This document shows positions 19,643-22,051 of a stretch of 22,051 nt of DNA, in pieces; the stretch's first letter is position 1, and every line of letters starts with the position of its first letter. The notes under the pieces are model-generated. The model did no database searches and was not told the origin of the DNA. It saw only the letters and a list, made by a program, of their open reading frames with translations. Source of the stretch: an uncultured Mogibacterium sp. (GTDB lineage: Bacteria > Bacillota_A > Clostridia > Peptostreptococcales > Anaerovoracaceae). The DNA lies in the NCBI RefSeq assembly GCF_938039775.1, contig NZ_CALHTQ010000192.1, positions 1-22,051 of the forward strand. The letters are read 5' to 3'. A program made the translations under genes and the position numbers.

Positions 19643-20668
19643 GTGAGTGTAAGTTTTTATTTAGATCCGGCAGAAATCAAAGCTCAGTGCAGAGAGGCTA
19701 TAGATAATCTTAATGAGGTTAGTTCTAAGACTATGGTTATAGAGCATAAGTTAGACGCATTTATCAATAACAACGAACTCGAGGGGAAAGCCTTTAATGC
19801 CCTAAAACAGCAGATTGCAGACTACAAGACAGTACTACAAAGTATCAGGTCGCTTATCAAATACGACATAGGTGAATACAAAACACTCATGAGCAGTGTT
19901 GGTGACAAAGTTCTAGATGGAGATAAAATTCTTAAAGGACAGGAATATGCAAGAAATAGTATACGTGCATATGAGGATAGAGCAAAACGCTGCCGAGAAA
20001 ATGCGGTTACGTATGCTGTAATTACCCCATTTGCAGAAAGTCAGAATCAAATTGCAGGGTATTATGATCATCTTGCAAATAATCATCGCATGATGCTCAA
20101 ATACTGGGAAGAAAAAGAGCAGGCATACTACGATATAGAGAATTCTACAAAGGACCTATTCAGCACCGGAGATAGCACAGCAGAACAGATAAATGCAGCC
20201 CTGTCAGATCTCGGTAAGTCATTTAGTGCGGGCGCATTTCATCCAAACCTTGCAGCTTCATGGCGAGCAAAGCTAAAGGAAGAGGTAAAGGAGCTGGATG
20301 TTATAATGTTTTACGGTATAAAGAGACCTATATCCATAGATGATGAAACATGGGAAAAATACCAGGGTGAGGTAACGACAAATGTACTTCTGCTAGAAAA
20401 ACAAGGCTGGGCAGTCGATGGAATAAAGGCTTACGCCAAATATATTAACAAGAATATAGCAGGAAAGATTCCATCCGGTAATGTGCTTGTAGAGATAGAT
20501 AAGTGCAATAAACAAACTCAACTAGTTGGTAGTGAAGTCTTTAAAAAGATGTGGTATGCATGGAAGGCAGAAGGATTATCTGCATCAGAAAGCAAGAAGA
20601 AGCTTAAGATGCTTATGAAGAAAAGCTGGCAAGATATATCAGGGAACATAATGTTGATTGGTCAGTAG
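19643..20668 (+). pseudogene. LXG-domain (type VII secretion effector-like) protein, N-terminal and middle part, frameshifted near 20606
   Basis: LXG proteins are Firmicute polymorphic toxins secreted by type VIIb systems: a conserved helical N-terminal targeting domain followed by a variable C-terminal toxin. The helical N-terminus (MSVSFYLDPAEIKAQ) and LEGKAFNALK at residues 46-55, containing an L-x-G, fit this family. A long helical region continues to about residue 160, then a linker containing LFSTGDSTAEQI and a middle region to about 320. The GTG at 19643 is chosen because AAAGGAAG lies seven bases before it; a GTG at 19625 would put this site inside the gene. The last about 20 residues here (KMLMKKSWQDISG and on) look like out-of-frame translation: the neighbouring frame from 20608 continues with good coding sequence. 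No secretion machinery or small LXG partner gene is present in the window. Confidence 0.75.
20129..20193 (+). repeat. Direct repeat A, copy 1 (inside the LXG gene)
   Basis: These 65 bases, encoding YDIENSTKDLFSTGDSTAEQI, recur at 21833-21897 with 58 of 65 identical by eye. Most differences are at third codon positions, so the two copies diverged while coding. Confidence 0.9.
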
Positions 20669-21108
20669 ATGAATCTGCAAGGCTACATTTAAAATACTAT
20701 TATGATAAAGAGAAAGATATGGATATTTTTCCTGAAGGACACAGCAATGCTAATGGTGGGGTTAACCTTAAAGTTGTTACGAATGGAAAGTTTCGCTCTG
20801 AATTTATAATCAATGGGGATGGTAAATTCCTCACTCTTTTAGATAAAGACGCTACTCAAGATGCCATGGTTAACTGCTCAAGCTTTAATTATGCCACTGC
20901 AAATGATAATTATCACCAGATGTTCGATGTAAAGTCAGTGCAACCTGAATATGAACCCTAATTTAGAGAAAATAAAATGCATTTAAATGCTGAAAGCGGT
21001 AAAGCTGATGAATCAAATAAATTTACAGCACCTAAAAAACTAGATTATGAAACTAAAATATTATGGGAAAAGCGCAAGGCAGATTTTAGTAAGGAAGTAA
21101 TGTCATGA
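20608..21108 (+). pseudogene. Displaced C-terminal domain of the LXG protein, with an in-frame stop at 20959-20961
   Basis: From 20608 this frame reads DAYEEKLARYIREHNVDWSVD, then RLHLKYYYD, FPEGHSNANGGVNLK, SEFIINGDGKFLTLLD and SSFNYATANDNYH, to EYEP. TAA interrupts at 20959-20961, after which the same frame continues FRENKMHLNAESGKADES and on to a TGA at 21106-21108. The segment from 20719 (ATG) to 20961 could be read alone as 80 residues but has no convincing ribosome site. Adding one A at 20607 joins it to the LXG protein (CTT AAA GAT), making about 488 residues. From memory the pattern recalls the DUF3114 domain of streptococcal proteins; this is unverified. The final TGA overlaps the next ATG as ATGA, as expected of a once-coupled operon. 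Confidence 0.65.
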
Positions 21109-21329
21109 AAGTAAATAACAATTATAAAAAACTTGCAATCGCAATAGTAGGCATCTCAGTAATTGTTATAATATCAATTATAATTTATACAAAAATATTT
21201 AAACCAAAACCAATTACAGAAATAAAGAAAAATATAGTATACATAAGTGGATATTATAAAGAGTACCCTAATGACGACGATCCTAGATTCTATATTGAGT
21301 TTAAAGACGATGGAACATTTATTTTTTGA
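21105..21329 (+). CDS. Small membrane-anchored protein, N-terminal part of a probably split gene
   Basis: I do not recognise this family. The 74-residue product has a basic N-terminus (KVNNNYKK), one hydrophobic segment at about residues 10-29, then a hydrophilic part containing VYISGYYKEYPNDDDPRFYIEF and DDGTFIF. The alternating pattern GYYK ... FYIEFKDDGTF resembles small beta-barrel or lipocalin-like extracytoplasmic proteins. The start is fixed by ATGA overlap with the end of the LXG fragment, with AAGGAAG nearby. The stop falls straight after a run of six T, and the next frame begins at once with a fitting continuation, so this is probably the first third of one protein of about 225 residues. 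A partner or immunity role for the LXG protein is only inferred from position. Confidence 0.6.
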   Translation: MKVNNNYKKLAIAIVGISVIVIISIIIYTKIFKPKPITEIKKNIVYISGYYKEYPNDDDPRFYIEFKDDGTFIF

Positions 21330-21781
21330 TGTATGACGATAGCAGGCGTAGTCAGGAGGATTATGGAGATGATGGAGCTGGATATTCTCAAAATATAAGG
21401 TTTCACATTGGCAAGTATAAAATGGAAAATGGGAACTACTTAATAAAACCTACGAATGGGGCTAGAGTTGTATTTAAAGATTCTGCTTCGGTGGATAAGG
21501 GCTTAATTTCTTTTTATAAAGAAGAAAATTATGAGCAAGATTCTCAAGTAGTTGGGATGATAGTATGTAAGCTCAAAAATGGACAATATATGCTAGGGGC
21601 TCCAACAGAGGACAAGAAATCATATAGAAAAGATATATATTATTACCTCCTTTATAACAAACCTGATATAAAGAAACTACCTAGTTCAGTAGAGGAATTC
21701 CGCAATCAGTTCAAGATGGACAAGAAGGCGGAGCAGGAACGCCTAGCGAAACAGGAGCGTTTAGCAGAGCAAAGTCAGTAG
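21329..21781 (+). CDS. Continuation of the split membrane-anchored protein, soluble domain
   Basis: I do not recognise the product. Read from the ATG at 21329 (overlapping the previous stop as TGATG) it is about 150 residues: MYDDSRRSQEDYGDD, then NIRFHIGKYKMENGNYLIKP, KGLISFYKEENYEQDSQVVG, KLKNGQYMLGAP and KKSYRKDIYYYLLYNKP. It ends in a short helical repeat QERLAKQERLAEQ. It lacks its own clear ribosome site, although GATGG-type sequence is common here. The IGKYK ... GNYLIKP pattern continues the beta-rich style of the preceding fragment. Restoring one T in the run at 21322-21327 would fuse the two. It could instead be made by coupled re-initiation at TGATG. A hairpin terminator follows. 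Confidence 0.55.
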   Translation: MYDDSRRSQEDYGDDGAGYSQNIRFHIGKYKMENGNYLIKPTNGARVVFKDSASVDKGLISFYKEENYEQDSQVVGMIVCKLKNGQYMLGAPTEDKKSYRKDIYYYLLYNKPDIKKLPSSVEEFRNQFKMDKKAEQERLAKQERLAEQSQ

Positions 21782-21790
21782 ACAATTTCC

Positions 21791-21814
21791 AGAAAGCTCA
21801 TATTCGAGCTTTCT
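21791..21814 (+). terminator. Hairpin terminator after the membrane-protein gene
   Basis: AGAAAGCTC (21791-21799) pairs perfectly with GAGCTTTCT (21806-21814) around a six-base loop, ten bases after the stop codon. The following AATTTCTTATT is only moderately T-rich, so efficiency is uncertain. Confidence 0.65.
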
Positions 21815-21832
21815 AATTTCTTATTAAGGAAT

Positions 21833-21897
21833 TACGATATAGAAAATGCCACAAAGAACCTATTCAGCACCGGAGACAGTACAGCCGAACAGATAAA
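21833..21897 (+). repeat. Direct repeat A, copy 2
   Basis: This is the counterpart of 20129-20193, 58 of 65 bases identical by eye, about 1.7 kb downstream. A diverged second block of similarity follows: 21938-22051 against about 20659-20772. Confidence 0.9.
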
Positions 21898-22051
21898 AAA
21901 ACTAATCAACTATATAGTAAAAAAGAAAATCTGGAATTGGACAACGGAGGAGTCTCCGAGGCTACATCTGAAGTCATACTACGATTCAAAAAATGAAAAA
22001 TATATTTATCCAGATGGACACAGTTATGCAAACGGCGGAATAAACCTAAAG
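21833..22051 (+). pseudogene. Start-less partial copy of the LXG gene with a variant C-terminal domain (runs off the right edge)
   Basis: The open frame reads YDIENATKNLFSTGDSTAEQI, like residues 163-183 of the LXG protein, then jumps directly to KKLINYIVKKKIWNWTTEESP, then RLHLKSYYDSKN and YPDGHSYANGGINLK, like the displaced C-terminal domain (RLHLKYYYD, FPEGHSNANGGVNLK). About 136 codons between the two parts are missing. No ATG, GTG or TTG occurs in this frame between the upstream TAG (21779-21781) and the homology, and a hairpin terminator separates them. It is therefore either a deletion remnant or a silent C-terminal cassette that recombination could place onto the main gene. The end lies beyond the window. 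Confidence 0.75.

Noticed and set aside
21318..21331. Programmed -1 ribosomal frameshift at the T-run
   Set aside because: The zero-frame codons ATT TTT TGA do not form a standard X XXY YYZ slippery heptamer and no clear stimulatory hairpin follows at the right distance; a lost T or TGATG restart is simpler.

Overview
This window is the chromosomal replication-origin region of a low-GC Gram-positive bacterium, most likely of class Clostridia. The reasons are the gene order, the AT-rich DNA, strong AGGAGG-type ribosome sites, a DHH-family c-di-AMP phosphodiesterase, LXG-type sequences and a perfect parS. The genus cannot be fixed from the sequence alone.

Left arm (1-10865, all on the minus strand, reading away from the origin): rpmH, rnpA, yidD, yidC, jag/khpB, an intrinsic terminator, mnmE, mnmG, rsmG, an intergenic region with two perfect parS sites, parA, parB, gdpP and the first 42 codons of rplI. 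The first five genes make a ribosomal protein, the RNase P protein, the membrane insertase set and an RNA-binding protein. mnmE, mnmG and rsmG modify tRNA and rRNA. parA, parB and parS segregate the origin. gdpP degrades c-di-AMP.

Origin (10866-12632): DnaA boxes lie on both sides of dnaA, giving a bipartite oriC. The dnaA-dnaN gap holds two abutting DnaA boxes, a short GC block, five DnaA-trio-like triplets and an AT-only tract, in the order expected of a bacterial basal unwinding element. Right arm (11098-19444, plus strand): dnaA, dnaN, recF, gyrB and gyrA, all intact, with a strong extended -10 promoter before gyrB and a strong terminator after gyrA.

Accessory tail (19445-22051, plus strand): an LXG-domain (type VII secretion effector-like) gene broken by an apparent one-base deletion and an in-frame stop; a coupled, membrane-anchored small protein also split at a short T-run; a terminator; and a start-less partial second copy that joins an internal piece of the LXG gene directly to a diverged version of its C-terminal domain. 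This resembles a decaying polymorphic-toxin locus with a silent C-terminal cassette, next to an otherwise intact core-gene cluster. It is the least ordinary part of the window.
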